Shown here: positions 34,439-46,181 of the stretch, one piece after another | Numbering within the stretch: the first letter of the stretch is position 1 | How the letters are laid out: each line of letters opens with the position of its first letter | NCBI GenBank assembly: GCA_037447655.1 | Contig: JBBHKE010001459.1 | Coordinates: forward strand, 94,796 to 158,795 | DNA: 64,000 nucleotides | Reading direction: 5' to 3' | Source: Zygnema cylindricum | Taxonomy: Eukaryota > Streptophyta > Zygnematophyceae > Zygnematales > Zygnemataceae | Translations under genes and position numbers: made by a program | Notes under the pieces: model-generated | What the model was told of the DNA's origin: nothing | The model's input: the letters and a program-made list of their open reading frames with translations, nothing else | Database searches by the model: none

Positions 34439-35680
34439 TGTTGATATTTGAGTATTTTATAGGTCTGTATTAGGATAGAAAAAGAGCTGAGGCGGTCTGC
34501 CTCTAACTCCCCTTTCCAAGCCCCCATACTTGTCGTAGTCACTGAAGGCTGGATAGGGAGCTAGAGCCATGGCTGCCTAGGCTCTCTAGAGAAGACAGGG
34601 GTTAAATTATGTAGTCTTACCAAAAGTTAGTTGACGGACCCAGGAATTGATCCTGGTACCTACCGTCCATCAATCCGCGTTAGCCGTTAGCTCTAGCCGT
34701 TATGTCTAGAACAGATATTACGATATATAGGGTTTGACAAATATATAAATCGTTATATGTAGATTAATCCGTTTAACGGCTAATAGATACTTAGTACATA
34801 GATACAGTTTAATTTAGTACGAAGTACGGAATGGGGGCAGAACGGATATCGCGCATTTGTTTCGATAGCGAAACAAATACCGCGCATTTGTTTCGACAGC
34901 GAAACAAATACCGCGCATTTGTTTGGATAGCGAAACAAATACCGCGCGTCGAATTTCAGCGGCTACGATTATAGCCGGTCTTGATCGGACGGCCACGATA
35001 GGCGCCGCGATCACGGAAAAGGCATTTTTGGCGTTTTACGGTCTTTGTCACGTCATGTGACACGTGGCGTGATAACATTGGACTACGGGAATTCCGGAGA
35101 TTACAGGAACTAATCCTGATTTGACACGTGTCGACATTTTGGCCATGTCGTACAATGGTCGTACAGAAAGTACACCGGCACCTGTACTTTTCTGTACGAC
35201 ACAGTAATTTGATTGGTGCCGTACTTCAGTAGATAGAGTTTTAGAGAGGGTATAGGACTTAGAAAATTTTGGGTAGGCAGCTGCCTCTCCCAGAGAGCAC
35301 CCTGTATAAATGGCAAACTTTGGCCAGCCATAACTATCAATTTACTTGACTATTTTCAGTGATTCTTTTTGCTGCGGACTCAGGGGAGTCCAGGCTACAC
35401 AGGGGTGTAGTCGGTCAGAGTTTTTGTCTGCCAGGGTGGCTGCATTTCAAAGGGAAAGTCAAAGTGGGTGAATGTGTCCAAATCTCATATTCTAACTTTG
35501 CATTCTGTGGTGGAACTGACCACACAGAAAGTGTTATTTCACAGGGGTGAATCGATATTGGGGTTCTGACTGTAAAGGGGTCAGTCACTTGGGTTTATAT
35601 TAACTTGGAGTCGGCACTATCTAGATTAGCTTCTTTTGGATCTGCATACTTTGAGGGCCAATGGAGGTCTCAGAGTTTCA
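34439..35680 (+). repeat. 5' LTR of element B
   Basis: TGTTGATATTTGAG to CAGAGTTTCA. TATAAAT at 35305-35311 is the likely core promoter, preceded by a GTAC-rich inverted repeat (about 35147-35205). GACTCAGGGGAGTC (35388-35401) is a palindrome in the transcribed leader. The gag ATG is at 35661. A tRNA-like T arm CCAGG-ATCAATT-CCTGG lies antisense at about 34640-34656. Confidence 0.92.
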
Positions 35681-37538
35681 CGTTATGGGCCCACCATCTA
35701 GGGTGCCTATGTTTGATGGAACAGGCTTCACGTATTGGGCGTTTACAATGGAGGGATTGCTTTTCGAGAAGCACTTATGGGGAATTGTTGCGGGACAAGT
35801 GAGATGTCCGCCACCTAGCTTTGGAGGAGCTTACTACGGAGAATCATCTGAGACTGTCCAGAATATCACCCGGAGTTCAGATGCAACGGAAGGTGAAGGG
35901 AAAAACCTTTCCGTGGATGGGGAAATAGGGGAGAAGGAAAAAGGGACACCTATGGTGAGGGGAGCTAGGCTCTTAGCTATGGTACCACATGTAGGGATTA
36001 AAACTGAAGAAAATGTCAGGAAAATATGGGAATACAAAAACACTATAGCAAAACATCTCATACTTAGATATGTGTCTAAGTCGATAGCTATCACTCTTTT
36101 AAGTCTAACCAAGTCTTCGGAGATATAGGAAGCACTAACTCAGATTTATAAGAGTGAGACTATTCAGAGGCAGCAATAAGTAAAACAAGTAATAGATGCC
36201 TACGTTTATAAAGGCGGTAGCATGATAGAGTTTTGTAATGATATTGCTGCGTTATATGTTGAGCTTTCTAGTGCGGGATATGTAGAATTTGAGGAGAGTA
36301 AGATTAATACACTAATTATGAAACTCCCAGATGAGTACGAAAACATAATTTGTCGTATGCAGGCAATGGATGGCTCCTCATGGACTTGGAGCTTTACCAT
36401 GGGGATAATTCTTGTGAGGGAAAGCACTTTGGAGCTTCGTAGGGGAAAGGACAAGGTCAATGCATTTTCAGCTGGTGGTGATTGGCGCAATCGTGATGAG
36501 AGGAACGGCGGTGACGAGCGGAAGCGTGATGAGAAGAACGGTGGTGACGAGCGGAAGCGTGATGAGAGAAAGAAAGACAAAGGTAAACCTTATCAGAACT
36601 TTGGTGGAAAGAGAGGGAGAGGAAAAGGCACGGGAGCTTTGAAAAAAAGGGTTTGCTTCTTTTGTAGGGAACCGGGTCATTATATGGAGGAATGCCCTTG
36701 TTTGGAAAAACTTAGAAGTTGGAATGTGGATGAGGAGGACGAAGAGGAAGAGGAGAAAGAAGATGAAGAAAAATTGGAGCTTCTTCACATCGGTAGAATG
36801 GGGAAGAGAGAAAAGTACACAGAAATAGGACGAAGGCAACAGTGTGCTTTTGGAGGTATAAGGGAAGTAAAGAGAGAGGAGATACTTGAAGAAGTTCAAA
36901 ATATTGAGGATAGTTTCATAAATATTTTGGAAACAGAAAACTGGTCGGAAAGGGAGACTTCAACGGATTCCGAGGAAAGGGGAGAATTAATTCTAGAGGG
37001 GGTTTTAAAAGATAGGGGAGAAGAGAAATATTTATTGGGAATTAAAATAGAAAGTGATAGTGGAAAGAATTCCACGGGAGACAGTGAGGGAAGTTCAGAA
37101 AATGGGGTAATTATCATGGATAAAAATATGATTACGGAAGATGTAGATCTTATGAGGAACTTAGTGGGGACTAGTGGTTTTTGGGAATATTTGGAGGTGG
37201 ATGGATTTGACATCACTACTTGGTGTGATGTCTCTTGTGAAGATGTGCCTGTAAAAGGGTTATCATCCGGGTATGTGTTGAAGGTTGGGGATGGGGCTGG
37301 TTGTTTGAATTTCAAGAGGGAAAGTGGATTTAGTGTGGATGGAAAAGGGAAGAGGTGGATAAAATCTTTGCTCGGGTTTAAGAAAAATGGGATGTTAAAT
37401 AAAATATGTGATACAATTATCATTTCAGTTCATTTTATCCACTGTGTTAAATACTTAAGTTTTATGAAAGGAAAAGGAAAAAGGAAAAAGAAAAGAAAAA
37501 GGGGAGGGGGTGTTTGTTTACTTGTTTGTGGAAGTTAA
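35661..37538 (+). pseudogene. element B gag with fused RNase H remnant
   Basis: Gag starts in the LTR (ATG 35661), reads the primer site as HVMGPP, and continues VPMFDGTGFTYW and WGIVAGQVRCPP. TAG at 36126 and TAA at 36177 interrupt it. The same frame is then open to 37538 (438 codons from 36222). That part has the gag core, a complete zinc knuckle CFFCREPGHYMEEC (about 36655-36696) that would bind RNA, a long Glu/Lys-rich stretch, and a distorted RNase H segment (DITTWCDVSCEDVP, SGYVLKVGDGAGC) where the active-site context is lost. An unusual fusion: nearly all of pol is deleted without closing the frame. Whether the stops are bypassed is unknown. Confidence 0.8.
35682..35695 (+). other. primer-binding site of element B
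   Basis: GTTATGGGCCCACC begins two bases after the LTR end and matches the anticodon arm of plant initiator tRNA-Met at 14 positions. It is read in frame as part of gag (VMGPP). Confidence 0.75.
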
Positions 37539-37567
37539 AAGAAAAATAGACTAGAAAATAAGGGGAG

Positions 37568-38809
37568 TGTTGATATTTGAGTATTTTATAGGTCTGTATT
37601 AGGATAGAAAAAGAGCTGAGGCGGTCTGCCTCTAACTCCCCTTTCCAAGCCCCCATACTTGTCGTAGTCACTGAAGGCTGGATAGGGAGCTAGAGCCATG
37701 GCTGCCTAGGCTCTCTAGAGAAGACAGGGGGTAAATTATGTAGTCTTACCAAAAGTTAGTTGACGGACCCGGGAATTGATCCTGGTACCTACCGTCCATC
37801 AATCCGCGTTAGCCGTTAGCTCTAGCCGTTATGTCTAGAACAGATATTACGATATATAGGGTTTGACAAATATATAAATCGTTATATGTAGATTAATCCG
37901 TTTAACGGCTAATAGATACTTAGTACATAGATACAGTTTAATTTAGTACGAAGTACGGAATGGGGGCAGAACGGATACCGCGCATTTGTTTCGATAGCGA
38001 AACAAATACCGCGCATTTGTTTTGACAGCGAAACAAATACCGCGCATTTGTTTCGATAGCGAAACAAATACCGCGCGTCGAATTTTAGCGGCTAAGATTA
38101 TAGCCGGTCTTGATCGGACGGCCACGATAAGCGCCACGATCATGGAAAAGGCATTTTTGGCGTTTTACGGTCTTTGTCACGTCATGTGACACGTGGCGTG
38201 ATAACATTGGACTACGAGAATTCCGGAGATTACAGGAACTAATCCTGATTTGACACGTGTCGACATTTTGGCCATGTCGTACAATGGCCGTATAGAAAGT
38301 ACACCAACACCTGTACTTTTCTGTACGACACAGTAATTTGATTGGTGCCGTACTTCAGTAGATAGAGTTTTAGAGAGGGTATAGGACTTAGAAAATTTTG
38401 GGTAGGCAGCTGCCTCTCCCAGAGAGCACCCTGTATAAATGGCAAACTTTGGCCAGCCATAACTATCAATTTACTTGACTATTTTCAGTGATTCTTTTTG
38501 CTGCGGACTCAGGGGAGTCCAGGCTACACAGGTGTGTAGTCGGTCAGAGTTTTTGTCTGCCAGGGTGGCTGCATTTCAAAGGGAAAGTCAAAGTGGGTGA
38601 ATGTGTCCAAATCTCATATTCTAACTTTGCATTCTGTGGTGGAACTGACCACACAGAAAGTGTTATTTCACAGGGGTGAATCTATATTGGGGTTCTGACT
38701 GTAAAGGGGTCAGTCACTTGGGTTTATATTAACTTGGAGTCGGCACTATCTAGATTAGCTTCTTTTGGATCTGCATACTCTGAGGGCCAATGGAGGTCTC
38801 AGAGTTTCA
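37568..38809 (+). repeat. 3' LTR of element B
   Basis: Preceded by polypurine tract AAAATAAGGGGAG. Same length as the 5' LTR (1242 bases), with TATAAAT at 38434-38440. Scattered single-base differences from the 5' copy (for example GGGGTTAAAT against GGGGGTAAAT) show that a little time has passed since insertion. Confidence 0.93.
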
Positions 38810-38814
38810 GTATG

Positions 38815-39245
38815 CTCAATATATTCCTCTTTGTTAGGGCTATATTGTAGTTTCCCGTTTTGCGCACGCACAACGATGTTGTGCTTCTCTTGACACCTTT
38901 GCACCCACTTTTTATTGATGATTGGATGTATTTTGGACCCATCATTGTTGAACCATTCCGGGTCGTACTCCTTCCTCTTTTCTCTTATTATGTCCCTAGC
39001 GATGTCCCCGAGAATTGACGTGGACATCTTCATACCCGCTTTTTTAAAACGTTCAAAATCCGAAAGCAACTCCTCGTGTATAGCAGTCACCCAAACAACT
39101 TCCTTCCCTCCTCTTCTCGGCAAAGCCTTGGTAACCGCGACCGATCTTGTCTCAAAACTAGAAGTAGAGAACGTCCGGGTTATCTCTCGTATTCCATCAA
39201 GCGTGGACCTCCTCTCTACCCACCATCGCTTGGCCTTTTGGTACC
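38815..39245 (-). pseudogene. DDE_1 transposase, exon 2 (DNA-binding region)
   Basis: An acceptor (TTTACAG, 39252-39246) opens the exon with RYQKAKRWWVERR, continuing the phase of exon 1 at 47976. Then come KEVVWVTAIHEELL and KKWVQRCQEKHNIVVR; the latter is the Tc5/CENP-B-type helix-turn-helix expected upstream of a DDE_1 domain, which would bind the transposon ends. The exon runs into GTATG and element B at 38814 and resumes at 34438. The reading frame here is unbroken over 143 codons. Confidence 0.75.
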
Positions 39246-39835
39246 CTGTAAATAATAAACAATGTTAAAAGAATTAATGAGATTCTTTAATGGAAAGTCG
39301 TATAACAAATGGGAACGACTCTAAAAAGAAACGACAATATTTAGCGACGAAAAGTTGTTGTCGCAGATTCAGCAACGAGAGAAACTTGTCGTTATATCTG
39401 CAAAGTTTTTTTTTGTTATAAACATCGTTGATACGAAGTCAGCTGTCGACCACCGATGAGAAATCCTCACTTTATCGACGAACTAGCAACGACCTTGTGT
39501 CGTCGTTAAGCCGCGAAAAAGGATTATCAAACACAATGGCGATATCAGCAAAACCAAAAGTATGACTTAAAGTCGAATTTACATGCATTCGGTGAAAAAA
39601 AAGGAGAGAAATATTAAATTCACACTAGTATGATAAATAAAAATAAAAAATAAAACATTGTGGCACCCAATGTAGGCTGGGGGCTAAATCACGATACCTC
39701 TCCTTCGAATGAAGACCACAAAATTGACCCTAGTGATCTCCCATCAACGTCGCCTAATGCCAACAAGCTCTTGAGTTAGATTATTAATTAAGCGACGAAC
39801 GCTATTTTTTGAGCCTCCAAACGACGGTTGAGATT

Positions 39836-40810
39836 TTAAACTTCATTCCTCAATCGTTCTACTTCCGGTGGTGGAGGGGGTTCATCAACATGTGGGACCT
39901 TCAAAATTTCCCAAAGATACGTACGCCTCACTTGCACATTTCGGAAGCGTTGTAAGACCGCACTTCGAGCATCTAAAAACTCGTTTAGCCCCAAAGTACG
40001 AATTGCACGACGTAGAATGGTAAATAACCGTGGGTCCCAAGGGTGATAATGTCGGATTAATTTCGGGACAACTATTTCGAATCCAATCGGTCGACGTACA
40101 ATCCATGTGAAACGTTTATCATTAGGCTGAAAATGCCTAATGTATAGGAAATTTGACGCATGGTTGTATGATGCGATGTACAACCATGCTCGGTGGGCGG
40201 GGACATCCGAAGGGATGTTAAGAATTTATGGGACGGGGTTGAACCACCGGTCAACAGGCCGAGCCTCCCCGTAATGCCAATAGTATGGCCAATCCCTGAC
40301 CGAGATGTAATGGACAGCTGTCGGTCGGAAGCCATCCATGGCCTCATCTCCGAGTGGAGGCGGGAAAAACCAATCGGGTTCTTCCTCTCGAATTACCACA
40401 TCACGCTCGGCCGAAATTTGAGGTCCTTGTACCGCCACGAGAGCTTTATCACGATCCAGGGATGGTGCAAAAGCGACAACCTCGTCTTCGTCTCCATATT
40501 GTTCCTCCATGCGTCTCTCTGAGCTCTCCGAAGATTGCCGATCAGAGGATGAGGGATCGTCGTCGTATTTGGTGATCAGAATGTCCGACGATTCAGTTTC
40601 TTCCGGTTCTTCCTCCTCATCCGTAGGCTCTTCCCCTTCTTCTATTGGCTCGTCTGATGTTGTTCCCGAGGGTTCATATTCTTCGTCTACCTCCTTACCC
40701 TCTTTTACTTCGTGGACACCTTCTTCCGCTCTAATCCCTTCATTTGGTAACCCCCATTCTGGCACACTTCCCCTTACTACCCTCTCCGTTCCCGTCCCTT
40801 CCCTCACCAC
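39836..40810 (-). pseudogene. unidentified protein family, copy 2 (intron 1 of the transposon)
   Basis: I do not recognise it. The frame starts at 40810 and runs 194 codons to TAA at 40224-40226; the same frame then stays open to 39836. N-terminal half: strongly acidic with Ser runs (EEGEEPTDEEEEPEE). Middle: EEEPDWFFPPPLGDE, RDWPYYWHYG, NIPSDVPAHRAW, LIRHYHPWDPR. End: basic, then VDEPPPPPEVERLRNEV, a proline run plus a possible short coiled coil. The order of motifs is shared with 11755-12600. It lies on the transposase strand within its first intron. Element C is inserted 9 bases upstream of the start codon, so further N-terminal exons may lie beyond it: an open frame of 112 codons at 47570-47232 is a candidate. 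No catalytic motif is seen. Confidence 0.5.
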
Positions 40811-40818
40811 CGCCTGTG

Positions 40819-41809
40819 TGTTGAAATTAGAAGGCTTTTTTATGTATTTTCTAGGTTTTTTAAGTAATCTAAGATGAGGAAGGAAAAAGCAGAGGCAACC
40901 TGCTTCTAACTTCTCTCTCTAGCCCCCATACTTGTTCTAGTCACTGGAGGCTGAAGAAGAAGCTAGAGCCATGGATGCCTATGCTTCTCCTACAGTCAGA
41001 AAGCAGTCATTTGTTAAACTTACCAAAACGGTTAACAAACCCTAGATTTGATCCTACCGTCTGTCCAAATAGCCCAGCATCGTTACCATGTAGCCTAGCA
41101 CCTGTGTCGAAGTATATAGGGTACGATAGCTACTTAAAGATGTGCAAATGGGAAAGTTCATTTAACTGACAAACGGACCAGAATCACATAGACACATTAG
41201 ATAGAGTCACATTGAAAAGTACAACTTGTATTTTAACGGCTATAAATTAAGGCCGATATCCATCGGACGTCGGAGGAAGAAGTCGGCGTCCCGAAATAAA
41301 CGTTTTGGCATTTTTCGGTCACAGCCATACCGGGTGACACGTGGCAACCTGACATTAGATGGCGGCATCTACGGGACATACCATGGCGAACCCGGACATG
41401 GCAGGCGTTGTCTCCTTGGCCATGTCGTACAATGGCCATACAGCAAGTACTCCGGGCCAAGTACGTTTTTGTATTGTACACTGAATTGATTGGCTCCGTA
41501 CTTCAGTAGTACAAGGTTAAAAGAGGGGTTAAGGACTTAGAAAATATAGGTAGCAGCCTCTCTCCTAGAGCTCTTCTGTATAAAAGGTCATCTTTGACCA
41601 TTGATAATTAACTACTCAGGGGGGCAAATTCAAGGATTCTTTTTGGGGCACACTCTTGGGATTTAGTTCTTCCAAGAGGTGCACTTTGGTCAGTTTGTAT
41701 ACTGTCAGGGTGTCAGCTATACTAATATAAAGACAAAGAGGTTGAGGTTATCCTGGAGGCTTTTCGCAAGCTGCCTGCTCTGAGTACCAATGGAGGTCTC
41801 GGAGTTGCA
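40819..41809 (+). repeat. 5' LTR of element C
   Basis: TGTTGAAATTAGAAGG to CGGAGTTGCA. TATAAAAG at 41579-41586; gag ATG at 41790-41792; GTAC-rich inverted repeat at about 41430-41480. The GACTC-GAGTC palindrome is decayed here (CACTCTTGGGATTTAG) but partly kept in the 3' copy. Confidence 0.9.
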
Positions 41810-42860
41810 GGTTATGGGCCCACGCTCTAGAGTGCCCATATTCAATGGGACAGGGTTCATCTATTTGTAAAGTATGATGATAGGAGCCCTATGTGAGAAA
41901 GGATTATGGGGAATAGTGAGTGGGCGAGTTAAGCGTCTGTCCGGTCCTGCTATCCCTCCAGGATTTGCAGGAAGCAGATTTGGTAGGAAACCAGATCCAC
42001 TGCCATCAGAGGACTTAGAGGACGGAGAAAGCGTCGTGATGGAAAAAGGGAAAGAAAAAGAGAAATCCACACCTATAGCAACCGGATCTGTTTTCATGTC
42101 TCCTATTCCGAGGAATGAGGAGAATGACATCGATACATGGGACTACAACAACATGGCGGCCAAGCATTTTGTCCTCAGTCATCTCTCACAAGGACTCACA
42201 GGTCCTCATTTGCAGGTGGAAATGGCATCCGATCTCTGGGATGCGCTTATAGAGATGTACCGTAGCGGTACTATTCATGTACAGAAACTAGCAGATCAAA
42301 GGATCAATGGATACTTTCACAAAGGAGAGAAGATGCTCGATTTCTGCAATGAGCTGGCTATACTCTTCATGGAGTTTGAGTGTGCCGGAAAAGTAGAAAT
42401 CGAGAAGGCAAAGGTTCACTGCTTTCTCATGAAACTACTCGATGAGTATGAGAACATTGTGAACCACGTAAAAGATTTGCCGGACTCTTGGTGGATATGG
42501 AATTTGGTAGTTGGTATGATCCTCGTCCGAGAGAATACAATTAAATTCCGGAGGGGAGTTAAGAGTGGACAAGCCTTGGCGGCCAGAGCAAGTTGGAGAA
42601 ACAAAGATTCACGGAAACCCCTTGGATTTTATAGAGGGGAAGACCAGAAAAATCAATCCGATGAGTCCGGAACAAGGGGACCAAAGGGGCTTTGTCATTC
42701 CTGCAAGAAACACGGGCATTACATGGCGGAATGTACGAAACTGACCGAGCTTCGGATAAAGGAGGGCCAGACCGGGGGTCAGCCACGAGGGAAGAAAAAG
42801 GCACTTGTCACACAGGTACTCGAGGAGGAATCCAATGAGGAGGACGACGAACTTCTTTAG
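41790..42860 (+). pseudogene. element C gag
   Basis: Starts inside the LTR: MEVSELQ, then the primer site read as VMGP, SRVPIFNGTGF and an early TAA (about 41868). From 41874 it is open for 328 codons to TAG 42858-42860. The copia gag core includes YRSGTIHVQKLADQRI, MKLLDEYENIV and a zinc knuckle CHSCKKHGHYMAEC (about 42702-42743), which binds element RNA. An acidic tail (EEESNEEDDELL) ends at the TAG; protease sequence continues in the same frame. Gag would assemble into cytoplasmic particles. Confidence 0.85.
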
Positions 42861-42869
42861 GATAAGGAG

Positions 42870-44306
42870 TTGGAGGCAAAGACAAAAGTCGAAATTCCAC
42901 GGAAGCAGAAAGGTGCTTTTGGTGGACTGAAAGGTGAAGGAGGTTGGATTGTGGATTCATGTGCCTCCATGCACATGTGCAACGATAAGCATCTATTCAC
43001 TAAGCTGAGCAAGATCCCTACAGTAGAGATTGAATATGGGGATGGGAGGGTTGTTACCACTACTTATGTAGGATCGGTAGAATCTAAAAGTCATAGTGGA
43101 GGGAAAAACATCAATAGTTAGGTTCTTCAATGTATTGTTTATTCCGGGGTTTAACAAAAACCTTATCTCTACATCTGTATTAAATGATATAGAATTTGAA
43201 ACTAGCACCAGAAAAGGAGTTTTTACAGCTAGTTTTCAGGAAGATGTGTATTTCACTGCTGAGAAAGGTAGCCAAGGAATGTTCAAGCTTGCTTTAAGTA
43301 ATGAAAAACTCAAACTTTACTATGCTGGTGTCAATAATATGTTGTTGTGGCATAAGAGGTTTGGCATGTGAATCTAGAAAAGTTAAAAGGTATGAAAATG
43401 ATAGGAGTAGTTGAAAGGATACGTTTTGGGGAAAATGAAAATATAAGTGATTGCAGTGGGTGTGCTAAGGGTAAAGCACACAGATTACCATTTCCAAAGG
43501 AAGCAACTTATAAAGGAGAAAAATCTCTTGATTTGGTACACACGACATTTGGGGACCGGCAAGAGTGCCATCACCCGAAGGAAAAGTTTTATGCTAACCA
43601 CTACCGATGATTGGTTTCGGTACTCCGCGTATACTTTCTGAAAAACAAATCAGAAACTCCGGCGTATTTCAAACAATATAAAGCATGGGCCGAGAAGCTT
43701 CACGAGACCTCAATAAAGAGAGTAAGAAGCGACAATGGAGGGGAATATACCTCCAATCAGTTTGACGAGTTCTTAAGAGAGGATGGTGTGCAACATAAAA
43801 AGAGAGTTCCTTAAAACCCGGAATAGAATGGTGTTGCCGAGGGATTGAATGGGACACTGAATGATAATACCCGGAATATGTTCTCAGATAAAAGGATAGG
43901 AATAAGATTTTGGGCCGAAGCTATGAATTGTGCTAATTATTTGAGAAAAAGAGTACTTACATCGGCGGTGAAAGACCAAACTCCATATGAGAGATGGACC
44001 GGCCGAAAACCGAATCTATCTCATTTAAAGGTTTTCGGTAATAAAGTCTTCAGTTTAGATATAAACAGATCTAATTGGAAACTAGATCCTAAAGGGAAAC
44101 CCGAATATTTGGTAGGATATGATGAGGATGTAAAAGGGTATAGAGTGTTTGATCTAAGAAGAGAAGATATAATTCTAGTAAAGCACCTGGTAGCTATGGA
44201 TGGAGCGAAGTCGGTAGATCCTTTCAAATCCTCAAAGTCAATCAGAATCAGATTTGAGTCAGACAATTCTGATGACTTTCACCTTCCTAACTATCCGGGT
44301 CTCTAA
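42870..44306 (+). pseudogene. element C protease and integrase
   Basis: Protease starts GGWIVDSCASMHMC (about 42940); the active-site DSG/DTG is DSC here. After a frameshift near 43090 come the pre-integrase region and zinc motif (WHKRFG, CSGCAKGK). A second shift near 43560 destroys the first catalytic Asp region. RSDNGGEYTSNQF (43730-43770) keeps the second Asp; stops at 43812-43828 hit the third. The C-terminal part (43845-44306) is open: FWAEAMNCANYL, KVFGNKVFSLD, EYLVGYDED. Nonfunctional. Confidence 0.85.
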
Positions 44307-44369
44307 GAAGAAGATACTCTTGCAGGGTCGGACGATATCCTTGCAGGCTCAAAACAGACCGAGAAAGAC

Positions 44370-46153
44370 TTGGAAACACTGGTGACACCTATACCTGAAG
44401 CGGAAGACATGGTGGAATCGGATATGGATCCGTGGGACAGGGGAGAAGCGGTGGTGATTCGAAAGAATCCACGGGAACCATTAATTCTGGCCGCAGATTT
44501 TGAGGGAGGAAAAAGAAGTAGCAAAAGACTTCAAGAGAAACAAGTTAACAACAAGGTAACTAAACTTTCTCACCTGGATGAACCTCAAACATATGGAGAG
44601 GCAATGAACTGCCCGAAGAGAAACCGGTGGAAGACAGCCATCAACGAAGAGATGGCTTCAATCATGGCGGCAGATACATGGGAGTTGGTGGACTGTCCAC
44701 CTGATCGCAAACCAATCGGATGTAAGTGGGTTTTCAAATTAAAACTGAATCCTGACAATACTATTGAGAGGTATAAGGCCCGGTTAGTGGCCAAAGGTTT
44801 TACTCAGAAAGAGAGAATAGACTACGAAGAAACATTTGCTCTAGTCGTCAGATTTCCCTTGGTCCGGATACTTGTTAGTCTGGCAGCTGTAGAAGACATG
44901 AAAGTACACCAGATGGACATCAAAACTGCCTTTTTGCATGGAGAACTAGAGGAGAAGATCTTCATGCGATAACCAGAAGGATTCGTGGAACAAGGAGAAG
45001 AAAGTAAGGTATGCCGACTGATCAAATATCTCTATGGTTTGAAACAGGCGCCTAGACAGTGGAACAAGAAACTTGATGAGTTCCTTACTGGTCTGGGATA
45101 CATTCGGATTAGTTCAGATCATTCAATTTATGTTTTTGAAGATGTGAAAGGTGTCATTTTTATTACAATTTACGTTGATGATTTCCTTGTTCAGAGTAAG
45201 TCAATGGAGAAAATCAACAAACTTAAAATAGATCTGAAGGGAAGTTATGAGATGAAAGATATGGGGGAAGCAAGATATATGCTGGGAATACAGGTAGAGA
45301 GAGATAGAGAAAAGAGAATAATTAGACCAACTCAGAAAGAGGCAATTGGAAACATGTTGGAAATATTTCAGATGGACAAAGCCAATAGTTGTACAACTCC
45401 CATGGATCTAAAGAAGGGAAGTGAGGGGAGTGAGGAAAGAGACATCCTAATTCTAGATGATGAACTAGGTCCAGAAGAGAGGAAATTCATGCAGACTATC
45501 CTATACAGACAGGTAGTTGGCAGTCTGATTTATTTCATGAATTGTACCAGACCGGATTTGGCAGCAGCTGTAGGAGTGCTAAGTAGGAGTCTGAATGCTC
45601 CTACCAAAAGGGATTGGGAAGATGCTAAGAGGGTCCTCAGATATATCTCATAGGAACTAGGGATCTATGGCTGTATCTGGGTGGGGAAAATACTAACGTC
45701 ACAACTTGGAGTGATGCCAGCTATGGGGATGCTTCGATGCGAAGATGTACATCTGGATATGTGTTGTATGTGGGAAATGGTGCTTGTTGTTGGAGCAGTA
45801 ACCAGCAATAGGTCATTGCTTAGTCCACCATGGAGGCTGAGTATATGGCATGTTGCTCTGCTATGAAGGAATTGATTTGGGTCAAAACCTTGCTTGGTGA
45901 ATTGTGGCATCTTAAGAGTGGAATTCAAAAAATATTATATGATAATCCAGCAACAATTGCAATTGCTGCTAATCCTAAACATCACTTTAAAGCAAAGCAC
46001 ATGGATATCAGACTTAGCTTTGTTAGGGAAAAGGTGGAGAACAAAATAATAAGTCTAAAATATAGACCAGACAGTGAAATGGTGGCAGACATGATGACAA
46101 AGCCTGTGCCTTCTCCTAAATTAATATTTTGCAAAGAGAAGTGTGGACTTTAA
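44370..46153 (+). pseudogene. element C reverse transcriptase and RNase H
   Basis: Reverse transcriptase: WELVDCPPDRKPIGCKWVFK, HQMDIKTAFLHGELEE, a TAA at 44970, then YGLKQAPRQWNKKLDEFL and IYVDDFLVQSK with the catalytic YVDD. Then VVGSLIYFMNCTRPDLAAAV and the connection to RNase H. A frameshift follows near 45650. RNase H continues to 46153 with TWSDAS-like sequence, MEAEYMACCSA, YDNPATIAIAANPKHHF and KHMDIRLSF, ending in the lineage tail KPVPSPKLIFCKEKCGL. One stop and one shift in an otherwise well-kept domain. Confidence 0.88.
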
Positions 46154-46181
46154 TTTAAAAACAACTAGAAAATGAGGGGAG

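Larger units (their letters stand above)
34439..38809 (+). mobile_element. copia element B, gag-only, non-autonomous, recent
   Basis: Two 1242-base LTRs (34439-35680 and 37568-38809) flank a 1.9-kb interior. The target duplication is GTATG at 34434-34438 and 38810-38814. Only gag and a scrap of RNase H remain; reverse transcriptase and integrase are absent. The LTRs differ at few positions by eye, so it inserted recently compared with C or E. It must have been mobilised by enzymes of a related element. Confidence 0.93.

Noticed and set aside
36468-37423. Long minus-strand frames opposite element B gag
   Set aside because: Shadows of the purine-rich gag frame on the other strand.
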